Made by a program: the position numbers and the translations under genes | NCBI GenBank assembly: GCA_005792355.1 | Contig: SXSC01000047.1 | Span: 1-44,564 of the forward strand | Reading direction: 5' to 3' | Source of the DNA: Opitutaceae bacterium | GTDB lineage: Bacteria; Verrucomicrobiota; Verrucomicrobiia; Opitutales; Opitutaceae | Length of the DNA: 44,564 nt | Notes under the pieces: model-generated | What the model was told of the DNA's origin: nothing | What the model saw: the letters and a program-made list of their open reading frames with translations, nothing else | Database searches by the model: none | Shown: positions 8,502-17,293 of the stretch, piece after piece | Position numbering within the stretch: the first letter of the stretch is position 1 | Layout: every line of letters starts with the position of its first letter

Positions 8502-9485
8502 TCAGGTGGGCAACCACAGGTCGAGTTGGTTCGCGTGACCGAGCGCAAGCGCGTCGAGCCCCCGGGCCCGCAGGGTCGAGGCAAATTCGCGGGCAAAGCC
8601 ATGCAGGGTGAACACGCGCTTGGGCCGGACCAGTTCGACGAAGCGGAGCAGGTCGCTAAAGTCCGCGTGGTCCGACAAGGGAAACGCCGCGTGACAGCGC
8701 AGTCGGTAGATGGCACCGGAGTCGATCGCCCACCCGGTGATCGCGGCCGTGCGGGCGGCCGGGATGCGGCTCAGGAGTCCCTGGGCATGCGGTGGGCAGA
8801 TGACGACATGGCCGGCGAGTTCGCGGGCGTCGAATTCGCGATGGGGAGGGAAGACGACCCCGAGGCGTTCATAAATCCGCGTGAGTCGCAGGGTGTCGGC
8901 GTGCAGCATCACCGGAAGCTGGGCTCCGGAGATCGCGCGCAGGACTTCCTGTGATTTGCCCAAGCTGTAGCAGAGCAGCACCGGGGTGGACCCTTCCGCG
9001 ATCGCCTTCAGGCAAAACGCAACCAGTTGCGCGATGACTTCGGCGTCGGGAGGAAACACATACCTCGGCAGGCCAAAGGTTGTTTCCATGATGAGCACAT
9101 CGGCCCGTGGGGTCGCACAGGTCTCCGCCGCCAGGCTGGGCCGCAGCTTGAAATCGCCGGTGTAGAGGAGCGAACCGTGCTCCGCCGATTCGAGCAGAAC
9201 CTGGCTCGAACCCAGAATGTGTCCCGCGGGATGAAGCGTCGCGTTGACGCCAAACTCCAGCCCATGCACCCGGCCGAACGGAAGCTCCGTCACCACCCGA
9301 CGGCCCGGTAGGCGTGCGTCCAAAAAACGCGCGGTCGCCGGCGTGCAGATAACTTCCTTGTGCCGGGCGATGTGGTCGGAATGCGCGTGCGTGATGAAGG
9401 AGCGTTCGGTGCGGGCTTGGGCGTCGAGCCACCAGCCGAGCTGAGGCAGCCGGACACCTTTGCGGTATTCCACTTGCCACGCCAT
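8502..9485 (-). CDS. Metallo-beta-lactamase fold nuclease-like protein (ligase-associated exonuclease / CPSF type)
   Basis: About 327 residues with the metallo-beta-lactamase metal-binding motifs: THAHSDHIARH (HxHxDH, residues 33-38), LHPAGHILGSSQ (about 82-93), LLYTGDFKLRPS with the bridging Asp, and PLSDHADFSDLL near the C-terminus. VLIMETTFGLPRYVFPP is typical of the beta-CASP-like group often labelled ligase-associated DNA exonuclease or mRNA 3'-end processing factor. In other genomes it usually sits beside an ATP-dependent DNA ligase; none is seen in this window. Start ATG at 9485 (AWQVEYRKG), 8 bases after the zinc-ribbon gene. Confidence 0.82.
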   Translation of the reverse strand: MAWQVEYRKGVRLPQLGWWLDAQARTERSFITHAHSDHIARHKEVICTPATARFLDARLPGRRVVTELPFGRVHGLEFGVNATLHPAGHILGSSQVLLESAEHGSLLYTGDFKLRPSLAAETCATPRADVLIMETTFGLPRYVFPPDAEVIAQLVAFCLKAIAEGSTPVLLCYSLGKSQEVLRAISGAQLPVMLHADTLRLTRIYERLGVVFPPHREFDARELAGHVVICPPHAQGLLSRIPAARTAAITGWAIDSGAIYRLRCHAAFPLSDHADFSDLLRFVELVRPKRVFTLHGFAREFASTLRARGLDALALGHANQLDLWLPT

Positions 9486-9493
9486 GGGAGCAA

Positions 9494-9790
9494 TCAGCCC
9501 AGGCCCAACGTGCCCGCGACCAGCGCGACCGCCAACAGCGTGCCGACGCACCACCAGTACCACGCGACCCCGTTGAGGCGCAGGGAGGGCCCTTGCGGCG
9601 GGGCAGGGTCAAATGATTCCTCCTGGTCGTCGCGCCAGGCCTCGTCCGGCAGATCCAGCCCGTCGTAAATAGAATCCATCCGCCAGCCGGTGCGTTCGTC
9701 AGCGCCGCATTCCGGACAAGCGCGAGCTGAGCGGGGAAGGTGGGCGCCGCAATTGGCGCAGGCGTCGGGCGGCGGAAGGCGTTCAGGCAT
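9494..9790 (-). CDS. Zinc-ribbon membrane protein, unknown function
   Basis: A 98-residue protein. Residues 11-28 form a zinc ribbon with two CxxC knuckles (CANCGAHLPRSARACPECG; Cys 11, 14, 25, 28). An acidic linker (DLPDEAWRDDQEESFDP) follows, and a single hydrophobic segment (about 75-96, WYWWCVGTLLAVALVAGTLG) closes the chain, so the ribbon is probably cytoplasmic with a C-terminal anchor. Its ATG lies within the last codons of the PerM-like gene (8-base overlap) and its stop is 8 bases before the nuclease-like gene, so the three form one transcription unit. Function not recognised. Confidence 0.7.
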   Translation of the reverse strand: MPERLPPPDACANCGAHLPRSARACPECGADERTGWRMDSIYDGLDLPDEAWRDDQEESFDPAPPQGPSLRLNGVAWYWWCVGTLLAVALVAGTLGLG

Positions 9791-10952
9791 TCCCGGCGGT
9801 GAAATATTTCCGTTTTGCGAGACGCCAGGCCGTAACAAAGAAGGCCGTCAGCGGGACGGCGAGCAACATGCCGAGGACACCACCAAATGCAGTTCCCCAG
9901 AAAAACACCGCGAAGGTGATCGCCGCCGGATGCAATCCGGTTTGCTGGCCCATGATTTTCGGTGTCAGCACCCAGCTCTCGGCGCATTGCACGATGGCGT
10001 TCACGAGGAGGACGAGGCCGAGCAATGGCCAGCCACCGCCCGGCTGGAAAAACGCCAGGGGCAGGGCCACCAGCAGGCCGAGAATCGTGCCGAGATACGG
10101 GACTATGTTGAGCACGCCCAGGGCGAGGCCGACAAACAGCCCGAATTTCAGCCCGATGATCGTGTAGCCGAGGGCGAGCAGCACACCCATGCAAAGTCCG
10201 ATCAGCAGCTGTCCGCGGAAAAACGACTCGACGATGGCCACGAACTCCCGGGCGAGAAAGACCACATCGTCGCGCACCGCGGGCTTGAGGAAGGGGAGAT
10301 GCCCGCCAAGGCTGCTCGTGGGTTCGCCCCGGGCCAGCAGGAAAAAGAAAAGATAGACGGGGACGACGGCGAGATTTGTCAGGAACGCGAACAAGTTGAA
10401 AACTCCTCCGAAGGCCGCCCGCAGCGAGGGGGCGGCCGCGGTGAACAGAAGTTTGCTTTCGCTGGCGAGGCCATCGGCGAGATTTCGCACGGTGGGATTG
10501 GTCAATTGCTTTTTTGCGAGCGCGATCCACTGGGGGTAGTTTTCGTGGATAAAGTGCCCGGCCCGCTCCCACAGTATCGGCAGATAGGCGACAAAATCGA
10601 CAACCTGCGTGACCAATGGTGGAGCGATCAGGATGACGGCACTTCCGACCAGCAGCACGAACACCCCGTAAAGGAGAATCACCGCCGTCAGGCGGCGTCC
10701 CTGCAAGCGGCCCTCAATCAAACGCACCACCGGACGGAGGATCAGCGCCAGTACGCCGGCAACGGCCACGGGCCAGAGGACCCCTGAAAAATACACCAAC
10801 AGGCGGCCCATCACGACAACCGCGAGGATGAGCAGCGCCAGCGAACCCAGAAAGGCGAGCAGGGTAAGGGCGGTCCCAATTATACTTCGCTGACTGGCGG
10901 TGAGGAGCGGTGTGGTGGGCTCGGCGGGCACGGCAATTGAGGGATGAGGCAT
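9783..10952 (-). CDS. AI-2E family transporter (PerM/YdiK-like permease)
   Basis: About 389 residues with the AI-2E transporter architecture: two N-terminal helices (LALLILAVVVMGRLLVYFSG, VAVAGVLALILRPVVRLIEG), a third helix, a long polar middle region containing NYPQWIALAKKQL, then a cluster of C-terminal helices with the family motif ALGVLNIVPYLGTILGLLVA and VLTPKIMGQQTGLHPAAITF. The family includes TqsA and Na+(Li+)/H+ antiporters; the substrate cannot be assigned. The start is taken at the ATG at 10952 (PHPSIAVPAEP); the upstream open frame runs through the divergent region shared with the beta-barrel gene and is not protein-like. Confidence 0.87.
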   Translation of the reverse strand: MPHPSIAVPAEPTTPLLTASQRSIIGTALTLLAFLGSLALLILAVVVMGRLLVYFSGVLWPVAVAGVLALILRPVVRLIEGRLQGRRLTAVILLYGVFVLLVGSAVILIAPPLVTQVVDFVAYLPILWERAGHFIHENYPQWIALAKKQLTNPTVRNLADGLASESKLLFTAAAPSLRAAFGGVFNLFAFLTNLAVVPVYLFFFLLARGEPTSSLGGHLPFLKPAVRDDVVFLAREFVAIVESFFRGQLLIGLCMGVLLALGYTIIGLKFGLFVGLALGVLNIVPYLGTILGLLVALPLAFFQPGGGWPLLGLVLLVNAIVQCAESWVLTPKIMGQQTGLHPAAITFAVFFWGTAFGGVLGMLLAVPLTAFFVTAWRLAKRKYFTAGNA

Positions 10953-11109
10953 AAGGGCACAGCAGACGGAGGACGGACGCCAGAACGAAGATACGGGGAC
11001 CCCATTTTGCATACTTTGAACTCTCGCGTTGACGGCCGTCTCCCGCTCCGTGCACTTTGATGCAACAATTCGGCCGCGATCCCGTCCAAGCGTGGCTCCC
11101 ACCTTTCGC

Positions 11110-12360
11110 ATGAAACACCTTCTTCTCGTTCTTCTCGCTCTCGCTTCCACGTGTGCTGTGAGCTTCGCCCAGGAGGAAGAGCGCCGGGCTCCGCCGGTCG
11201 AGATCCCCGATTTCAGCAATCTCGACGAGTACATCTACGAACCCAAGAGTGTGGTCACGTTTGGCTTCCGCTATATCGGCGGAGCCAAGACGAGTTTCTC
11301 CGGCAAGGGGAAGCTCCTCGCGCCGGAGGACCCGGGTGCCGCCCTGGGTGCAAATCTCCTTCGCTCCTACCACGACGGGCGAGTATCGCCTGATGCCCGG
11401 GTCGTCGCCCGCCTCGATTCCAGCGGAAACCCGGTGATCGACCCGCAGAGCAACTCCGCAAGTTTCGATCCGGTCGCACCCGATGGCCGGACCAACACCT
11501 GGAACTATGCCAACTCCAGCCAGCTGGCCACGCTGGGTTTCGTGCGGTTCAACAGTTATTCCGCCGAGGTGATTGATACTTCAGTGCGGGAGAAGAAGCC
11601 GGCGTCCTCCGCCGGGATGGACCTCGCGGTCTCGCGCGACATGGGCAAGCTCCGCGGTTCGCGTTTCGCGTGGAATCTCACGGCCGGCATGTCGGTCAAT
11701 GACGTCGCCGCCAACACCAAGGGCTCGGTTCGGGCTATCCTCAGCACGCTGACTGATTTCTACTCGCTGTATGGCCGGACTCCCCCAGACGCGCCGTATT
11801 CCTCGCCCAGCACCGCCGCTGAAAACGCGGTCGACGCCGGTGGCAACTCCGTCCTCGGCATCGACGGTGTCGGTCAGACAATCTCAGTCGACACGTCGGT
11901 ACTACTGGCCAACGAGCCCGCCGCTCGGACGACCTCCACGGAGACGAATGACACCAGCGTAACCAACCGGTGGAAAGTAAAAGGCTCCTATTTCACATTT
12001 CGCGCCGGGCCCACCGTCTGGGTGCCTTTCACCACGCGACTGCGCGCCAGCGTCAGTTTGGGTGCGGCGATGGTTTTTTCCGGAACCAATTACAGCGTAA
12101 CTCAGACGTTTGAGCCGGCGACAGGCGCGGAGATTTCAGATACAAATTCAAATGCCGCCTACAAGCTGCTGCCTGGCTATTATGCCGATGCGACGGTTCA
12201 GTTCGATCTCACCGAACGCACCGGGTTTTACGCCGGGGCGGTGTTCCAGTCGGCGGGTAGCTACGACCAGAACGTGGTCACGGCGAACTCGAACTACGCG
12301 ACGAAAATCGACCTCGGAAACCAGAGCGGTTACCGCGCCGGGCTTTCGATTCGATTCTAA
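11110..12360 (+). CDS. Outer-membrane beta-barrel protein, unknown function
   Basis: 416 residues. A clear signal peptide (MKHLLLVLLALASTCAVSFA, likely cleaved before QEEE) and a C-terminus ending in GYRAGLSIRF with terminal Phe, the beta-barrel assembly signal, mark an outer-membrane protein. The body alternates short aromatic/glycine strands (VVTFGFRYIGGAKTSFSGKG, SAGMDLAVSRDMGKL, YFTFRAGPTVWVPF, RTGFYAGAVFQSAGSYDQN). I cannot name the family; similar proteins are abundant in Opitutaceae-like genomes as hypothetical proteins. Start ATG 11110 is set by the signal peptide. It is divergent from the PerM-like gene with a 157-base gap. Confidence 0.8.
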   Translation: MKHLLLVLLALASTCAVSFAQEEERRAPPVEIPDFSNLDEYIYEPKSVVTFGFRYIGGAKTSFSGKGKLLAPEDPGAALGANLLRSYHDGRVSPDARVVARLDSSGNPVIDPQSNSASFDPVAPDGRTNTWNYANSSQLATLGFVRFNSYSAEVIDTSVREKKPASSAGMDLAVSRDMGKLRGSRFAWNLTAGMSVNDVAANTKGSVRAILSTLTDFYSLYGRTPPDAPYSSPSTAAENAVDAGGNSVLGIDGVGQTISVDTSVLLANEPAARTTSTETNDTSVTNRWKVKGSYFTFRAGPTVWVPFTTRLRASVSLGAAMVFSGTNYSVTQTFEPATGAEISDTNSNAAYKLLPGYYADATVQFDLTERTGFYAGAVFQSAGSYDQNVVTANSNYATKIDLGNQSGYRAGLSIRF

Positions 12361-12405
12361 ACCGGATCCAGGCAGACGAGAAACCACGAAAAGAAGCCGG
12401 AGAGG

Positions 12406-12436
12406 GGTGGAACCCGATGGCCTCATCGGGTTGTTG
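12406..12436. repeat. Interspersed repeat, copy C (hairpin half)
   Basis: GGTGG followed by a perfect 9-bp hairpin (12411-12419 with 12424-12432, loop of 4). Identical stem to 26591-26612 in copy B, in the opposite orientation. It sits between two convergent genes (beta-barrel and ispH) and may also help end transcription, though no T-tract follows. Confidence 0.7.
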
Positions 12437-12458
12437 GACGAACACACTGCTGAGCAGC

Positions 12459-14195
12459 TTACGTCTCAAGATCGCGCAGCACCGTCTCGATTCCGCGGAG
12501 TCGATCGGCCGGGTGGAACGAGTTGATGCGGGAAATTACCTGCTGGATAATCCCATCGGGACAACTGGCCCCGCCGGTCACGAGCACTCGTCGCGGAGCC
12601 GGTGACTCCGCCTGCCAGAGCGGACGAAGCTCCGTGTGCCCGAGACCCGATCCATCGTACACGTAGTGCTCCACCTGCTCCCGCGACACGATGCTGGCTT
12701 CCGACTGAATAAAGAATGCCCTCGGTCCGAGTCGTTCTTCGCACAGCCGGAAGAGCTGGTAGGTGTTGGATGAATTTTTGCCGCCAATCACGAAGGCGGC
12801 GTCGAGCGGATCGTCCAGCGCCCGGGTCAGGGCGTCCTGGTTCACCTGGGTGGCGTAGCACAGCGTGTCGCGCCGGCCGCCTCCGCCCACCCGGGTATCG
12901 TCCCCAAACCGGGCGCGGAACACGCCCCGCAGGTGCTCGATGATTTCCAGCGTCTCGTTCATGAGCAGCGTCGTCTGGTTGACGACCGCCAGTCGCTGCA
13001 GGTGCTGATCGACGTTGAATCCCGGCGTATGGCGGCCGGTGAACTTCTCGCGAAATCGCGCCTGGCGGTTCGGATCATCGCTCACAACGATTTCGCCCAG
13101 GGATCGCGCTTCGGCCAGATTGCGCACAATTACCGCCGGGGCGAAGCGGCGGGTGTTGGAAAACGTTGCCTTGGTCTCCTCATGCTCGTGCTTGCCATGG
13201 ATCACGACCGTGAGCCCCTCGCGGCCGTAGGCCCGTGCGGCCTTCCAGACCTTTTCCACCAGCATACACGTGGCGTCGTAGTGAAACACGGCGATGCCCT
13301 TTTTCACCAGCCGGCGCTTGTCTTCGTCAGTCGCGCCAAACGCCGGGATGATGACGATATCTTCCGGGGTCAGCGTGTCCCAGAGTTGCCGTAGCGGAGA
13401 TGCCGGGGTGGGGGCGGTTGCCGAAACCGTCCGACCGTCTTCCGAGTAGGGCTCGCCTTTGTCGGTCTGCAGATAACGCAACCCGCGCCGGAGGAGATCC
13501 TCGTTCACGAATGGATTGTGAATCAACTCTGAGAGCATGAATACGCGACGTCCGGGGTTCTCCGCGAGGGTTTCGTAGGCGCGCTCGATCGCGTTTTTGA
13601 CTCCCAGACAGAATCCGAAGTGGCTGGGGACCACATAACGCACGGCGCCAAAATCAAGTGTCACGGGCGCCGTCGCGGTCCGTTCGTGCTGGCGGGCGAG
13701 GACCTTGATCGCGGCGCACAACTGCGATTGGTAAAGGGCGCCGGCGGCGGCATCCTGCGCGTAGATCATCGTATTTCGCTCCTGGGGCGGTCGAAACTTG
13801 TAGATAAAATCGTTTTCCCCCAGGTGAAGATACGGGATCTCCACCACGTGCGGTTCGAGGTCGCGGAGCAGTCCCGCGAGGGAGGGCGCCAGCGCCGCCG
13901 GTTGCGAACTCAACGCGTCAAGCGCGGCGAAGACGACCTCCGGGTCGGTGGCGAGGCCGGCGACTTGGGTGAAGAACACGCGGTAGGAGCGCCCGCCGGC
14001 GACAGAGGTGAAATACTCCGCCGGCGGCGTGTGGGTGTGGAACGCGGTTTCGAGCCGGGTCGTCGCCATCGCGAGATCGCTGCCCGAAAAGGCCAGTCCT
14101 AGTTTCGCGCCGAGACGCCGCACGGCGAGTTGGTTGCTGGCGTTGAAGGCGAGCAGAACGCAGAGCGACGGAGGAGCGACGGTGACCGGGGACAT
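12459..14195 (-). CDS. ispH: 4-hydroxy-3-methylbut-2-enyl diphosphate reductase with N-terminal extension
   Basis: IspH makes IPP and DMAPP in the last step of the MEP isoprenoid pathway, using a [4Fe-4S] cluster. The three cluster cysteines are visible: Cys196 (SHFGFCLGVKNAIERAY), Cys310 (FHYDATCMLVEKVW) and Cys545 (VTGGASCPDGIIQQV). Other motifs are HGKHEHEE (333-340), VVNQTTLLMNET (404-415) and NSSNTYQLFRLC (474-485). The core starts near residue 143-180; residues 1-142 form an extra N-terminal region that is not part of known IspH and has no motif I recognise. A shorter form could begin at the ATG at 13769. At 578 residues the product is far longer than the usual 310-420. Confidence 0.9.
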   Translation of the reverse strand: MSPVTVAPPSLCVLLAFNASNQLAVRRLGAKLGLAFSGSDLAMATTRLETAFHTHTPPAEYFTSVAGGRSYRVFFTQVAGLATDPEVVFAALDALSSQPAALAPSLAGLLRDLEPHVVEIPYLHLGENDFIYKFRPPQERNTMIYAQDAAAGALYQSQLCAAIKVLARQHERTATAPVTLDFGAVRYVVPSHFGFCLGVKNAIERAYETLAENPGRRVFMLSELIHNPFVNEDLLRRGLRYLQTDKGEPYSEDGRTVSATAPTPASPLRQLWDTLTPEDIVIIPAFGATDEDKRRLVKKGIAVFHYDATCMLVEKVWKAARAYGREGLTVVIHGKHEHEETKATFSNTRRFAPAVIVRNLAEARSLGEIVVSDDPNRQARFREKFTGRHTPGFNVDQHLQRLAVVNQTTLLMNETLEIIEHLRGVFRARFGDDTRVGGGGRRDTLCYATQVNQDALTRALDDPLDAAFVIGGKNSSNTYQLFRLCEERLGPRAFFIQSEASIVSREQVEHYVYDGSGLGHTELRPLWQAESPAPRRVLVTGGASCPDGIIQQVISRINSFHPADRLRGIETVLRDLET

Positions 14196-14281
14196 ACTCC
14201 GTTAACGTGACCCAACCGGGTGGACTCGGCAAGGCCGCGTCATCCGCCCGGGCAAATGCAGTTCGCAGAGGACGGATCGAC

Positions 14282-14352
14282 GGAGGGGCGGTTTCCAACC
14301 GCCTGAAAGCGGGTCGCCGCTCGTACTTCGGCGGTTGGGAAACCGCCGCTCC
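14282..14352. repeat. Double-palindrome (REP/BIME-like) element
   Basis: Two arms, 14282-14303 and 14330-14352, are reverse complements apart from one mismatch and one extra base. Each arm is itself a hairpin (GGCGGTT...AACCGCC). It fills much of the 209-base gap between ispH and alaS. Layout matches bacterial repetitive extragenic palindromes. Confidence 0.75.
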
Positions 14353-14404
14353 GGCGGGGCGGCAGGCGGATTTGCCGAAACGGAATCGCTGGCCAGGCGC
14401 AGGG

Positions 14405-17221
14405 CTAGGTGCCGAGTGCCGCGGCGAGCTTGGAGGGATCCTTGCCGCCGCCCATGGCGAAGTCGGGTTTGCCCCCGCCCTTGCCGCCGATTTTCTGGGA
14501 GAGCTCGGCGACGAGTTTGCCGGCTTGCCACCCGGCCTGGATTGCCGCCGGCGAACAAAACGCCACGACGCTCGCTTTGTCCCCGAGGGCCGCGCCCAAC
14601 TGCACGACGCCTTCGCCCAGCTTGGCGAGGACCTGGGAGCCGAGCGAACGGAGCGCCTCGGGCGTCTCCACCCTGACGACGGCCGAAACGAATTTGAGAC
14701 CGTCGCGGGTCACAGCCTTGGCCGTGAGCTCGTCCGCGAGCCCGGCGGACGCCTTCTGTTCGTACGCCTTGAGCTTCTTTTCGAGTTCCTTTTGGTAGGC
14801 GAGAAGCGAATCCAGTTTCTGGGCGACGTCGTGGGCGCCGGCATTGAGCCGGGCGTTGACGGCCGCGAGCGCCGCTTCGCGCGTGGCCATGAAATCGTAG
14901 GCGGAGGAGCCGGCCACGGCCTCGATGCGGCGCGTGCCGGCGGCGATGGCCATCTCGGCGACGATCTTGATCAGGCCGATTTCGCCGGTCGTGGTGACAT
15001 GAGTGCCGCCGCAGAGTTCACGGCTGTAGCCGCCCAGGTCGACGACCCGGACAATCTTTCCGTACTTGTCGCCGAAGAAGGCGAGGGTGCCCTCCGGTTT
15101 CTTGTCGAACTCGGTCTCGTAGGTCTCGACCTTGGCGTTGTCGATGACGCGTTCGTTCACGAGATATTCGATTTCGCGGAGTTGCTCCGGCTTGAGTTGC
15201 TCGAAATGCGAGAAGTCAAAGCGGAGTCGCTCCTTGGTTTTCGACGTGCCGGCCTGGCGGACGTGAGCGCCCACGACCTTGCGCAGCGCCCAATGAATCA
15301 AGTGCGCCGCACTGTGATGGCGGGAGATGGCGCGGCGCGTGACGAGGTCCACGGCCAGTTCGGCCGCGGACGATTTGAGATCTGAGATTTGAGATTTGAG
15401 ATTCGCGCCGTCCGCGACGCGGTGGAGGTGGCGGCCGGACTTGTCCTTGATCGTATCGAGAATCGCAAAATTCTGGCCGGCGATTTTGGCCGCGCCGTGG
15501 TCGCCGGCCTGCCCGCCCATCTCGGCATAGAACGGCGTTTGGTCGAAAACGAGGAAGGTGTCTTTATCGCTCCGGACGACGTCGATGAGCGTGGCGTCAG
15601 CCGTGAGCCGATCATAGCCGAGGAATTTCGTGGGTTGAAGATCAGCGATCGCGCCGCCCTCCGTCGCCGCGACGATGAGTTCTTTTTTTTGTGCCGCGCG
15701 TCCGCGCTCACGTTGCTTTTGCATTTCGGCTTCGAAGCCGCCGGTGTCGACGGTGAGCCCGCGCTCCGTCGCCAGCAATTGGGTCATGTCCAGAGGGAAA
15801 CCGTAGGTGTCGTAGAGACGGAATGCCAGTGGTCCCGCAAGCAGCTTCTCACCCGTTCTCGAATCGAGTACGAAAGCTGTCGTTGCCGGAAATTCTCCGA
15901 CCACTGCGAGCTCGCCGCCACCACTCGCAACGCCGCTCATGTCGCTCGTCGTGGTGAACCTTACGGCCTCGTTGAAGATTTGGAGTCCACGATCCAGTGT
16001 CCGACCAAAACTCTCCTCCTCCCCATGGATCACCCGCTGAATCATGTCCTGCTGTTGCTTCAGTTCGGGGAAAACTGCGCCGAGTGACTCCACGACGGGC
16101 GCGACGAGCTGCTCAAAAAATCCGACCGGCAAACCGAGCTTCTTGCCGTAGAGGATGCCGCGGCGCAGGATTCGCCGGATAACGTAATTGCGCCCCTCGT
16201 TGCCGGGCAGAATTCCGTCGGCAATGGCGCACGACACGCAGCGCGCGTGGTCGGCGAGCACCCGAAACGCGACGTCGGTGTTTTCCTGCTCCGTCAGACC
16301 TTCGCGCTTCGTCGGGACCGTGCGACCGTAGACCTTGCCCGAGAGGACGGTGATGCGCGCGAAGAGCGGGGCGAAGACGTCGGCCTCGTAGTTCGAAGGC
16401 TCGGCCGTGAAGCTCTTGAATCCACCCGTCGTCGCGTAAATCCCCGCGACGCGTTCGAAGCCCATGCCGGTATCGACGTGCTTCGCGGCCAGCGGCGAAA
16501 ACGTGCCGTCGGCGTTCGCGTTGAACTGGATGAAAACGTGATTCCAAATTTCAATGCAGCGGGGGCTGCTCGCATTGACGAGCTTCCGGCCGGCGGCCTC
16601 GTCGTCGTCCGGGAGCAGGTTGAAGTGGATTTCCGAGCACGGGCCGCACGGGCCGGTGTCGCCCATCATCCAAAAATTATCCTTCTTGTTGCCGTTGACG
16701 ATGTGGACGGCGGGGTCGAGGCCCTCGTGGCGGAAAATCGCGGCCCAAATGTCGTAGGCCTCCTGATCGAACTCCGACGGATCATTTTTCGACTGGTCGG
16801 GTGAATAGACCGTGGCGAAAAGGCGCTTGGCTGGTATGCCCCAGATTTTCGTGATCAGCTCCCAGCCCCACGTGATCGAGTCACGCTTGAAGTAGTCGCC
16901 GAAGGACCAGTTCCCCAGCATCTCGAACATCGTGTGGTGGTAGGTATCGAAGCCGACGTCTTCGAGGTCGTTGTGTTTTCCTCCGGCGCGAATGCACTTC
17001 TGCGTATCGGCGGCCCGCGTGTCCTTGCCCGGCCGCACTCCCGCCCACTTCGTCACATCCGGCGCGCGATCGCCGAGGAAGATGGGGACGAACTGGTTCA
17101 TGCCCGCGTTGGTGAAGAGCAGACCGGGCGAGTCCGGCAGCAACGAGGCCGAAGGCACGATCGTGTGGCCCTGGCGGGCGAAGAAATCGAGGAAGGACTG
17201 GCGGATCTCGGCGGAGGTCAT
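14405..17221 (-). CDS. alaS: Alanine--tRNA ligase
   Basis: Charges tRNA-Ala with alanine. 938 residues: class II catalytic domain first (FTNAGMNQFVPIFLGDRAPD, GGKHNDLEDVGFDTYHHTMF, MGDTGPCGPCSEIHFN), then the tRNA recognition part, the editing domain with HHSAAHLIHW (about 633) and ELCGGTHVTTTGEIG (Cys near 736), and the C-terminal C-Ala domain with GGGKPDFAMGGGKDPSKL at the end. Two stretches are unusual: an extra Gly/Ser-rich insertion near residue 430 (DMSGVASGGGELAVVGEF) and a low-complexity insert NLKSQISDLKSS near 606-617, encoded by a TTTGAGA-type tandem repeat. A tRNA-Ala gene lies at 24131 in this window. Start ATG 17221 is typical of the family (TSAEIRQSFLDFF). Confidence 0.97.
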   Translation of the reverse strand: MTSAEIRQSFLDFFARQGHTIVPSASLLPDSPGLLFTNAGMNQFVPIFLGDRAPDVTKWAGVRPGKDTRAADTQKCIRAGGKHNDLEDVGFDTYHHTMFEMLGNWSFGDYFKRDSITWGWELITKIWGIPAKRLFATVYSPDQSKNDPSEFDQEAYDIWAAIFRHEGLDPAVHIVNGNKKDNFWMMGDTGPCGPCSEIHFNLLPDDDEAAGRKLVNASSPRCIEIWNHVFIQFNANADGTFSPLAAKHVDTGMGFERVAGIYATTGGFKSFTAEPSNYEADVFAPLFARITVLSGKVYGRTVPTKREGLTEQENTDVAFRVLADHARCVSCAIADGILPGNEGRNYVIRRILRRGILYGKKLGLPVGFFEQLVAPVVESLGAVFPELKQQQDMIQRVIHGEEESFGRTLDRGLQIFNEAVRFTTTSDMSGVASGGGELAVVGEFPATTAFVLDSRTGEKLLAGPLAFRLYDTYGFPLDMTQLLATERGLTVDTGGFEAEMQKQRERGRAAQKKELIVAATEGGAIADLQPTKFLGYDRLTADATLIDVVRSDKDTFLVFDQTPFYAEMGGQAGDHGAAKIAGQNFAILDTIKDKSGRHLHRVADGANLKSQISDLKSSAAELAVDLVTRRAISRHHSAAHLIHWALRKVVGAHVRQAGTSKTKERLRFDFSHFEQLKPEQLREIEYLVNERVIDNAKVETYETEFDKKPEGTLAFFGDKYGKIVRVVDLGGYSRELCGGTHVTTTGEIGLIKIVAEMAIAAGTRRIEAVAGSSAYDFMATREAALAAVNARLNAGAHDVAQKLDSLLAYQKELEKKLKAYEQKASAGLADELTAKAVTRDGLKFVSAVVRVETPEALRSLGSQVLAKLGEGVVQLGAALGDKASVVAFCSPAAIQAGWQAGKLVAELSQKIGGKGGGKPDFAMGGGKDPSKLAAALGT
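15372..15403. repeat. In-frame simple repeat inside alaS
   Basis: About four degenerate copies of a 7-8 base TTTGAGA/TCTGAGA unit. On the coding strand it reads as NLKSQISDLKS, placed in the linker just before the editing domain's HHSAAH motif. It keeps the frame. Confidence 0.7.
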
Positions 17222-17293
17222 GGCGGAAAGGAGGTTCAGGTCGGGTAGACGCGAAAACGAATGTCGGTGCCCGCGAAAAGGCGGAGCGGTGGT

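Noticed and set aside
8311..8517. Short minus-strand frame (68 codons) in the gap before the DUF3108 gene
   Set aside because: Reads EVEFEAMHELGTLVAVTVYP in part, but no family recognised, it overlaps both neighbours and has no start signal; not supported as a gene.
8869..10572. Long minus-strand frame of 567 codons
   Set aside because: Arg/Pro/Gly-rich composition typical of GC-rich shadow frames; the same bases encode the recognisable PerM-like, zinc-ribbon and metallo-beta-lactamase proteins in another frame.
10953..11109. Promoter TTGACG...TTTGAT between the divergent PerM-like and beta-barrel genes
   Set aside because: The spacing of the two boxes is about 21 bases, too long for a sigma-70 promoter; a promoter surely exists here but not one I can point to.
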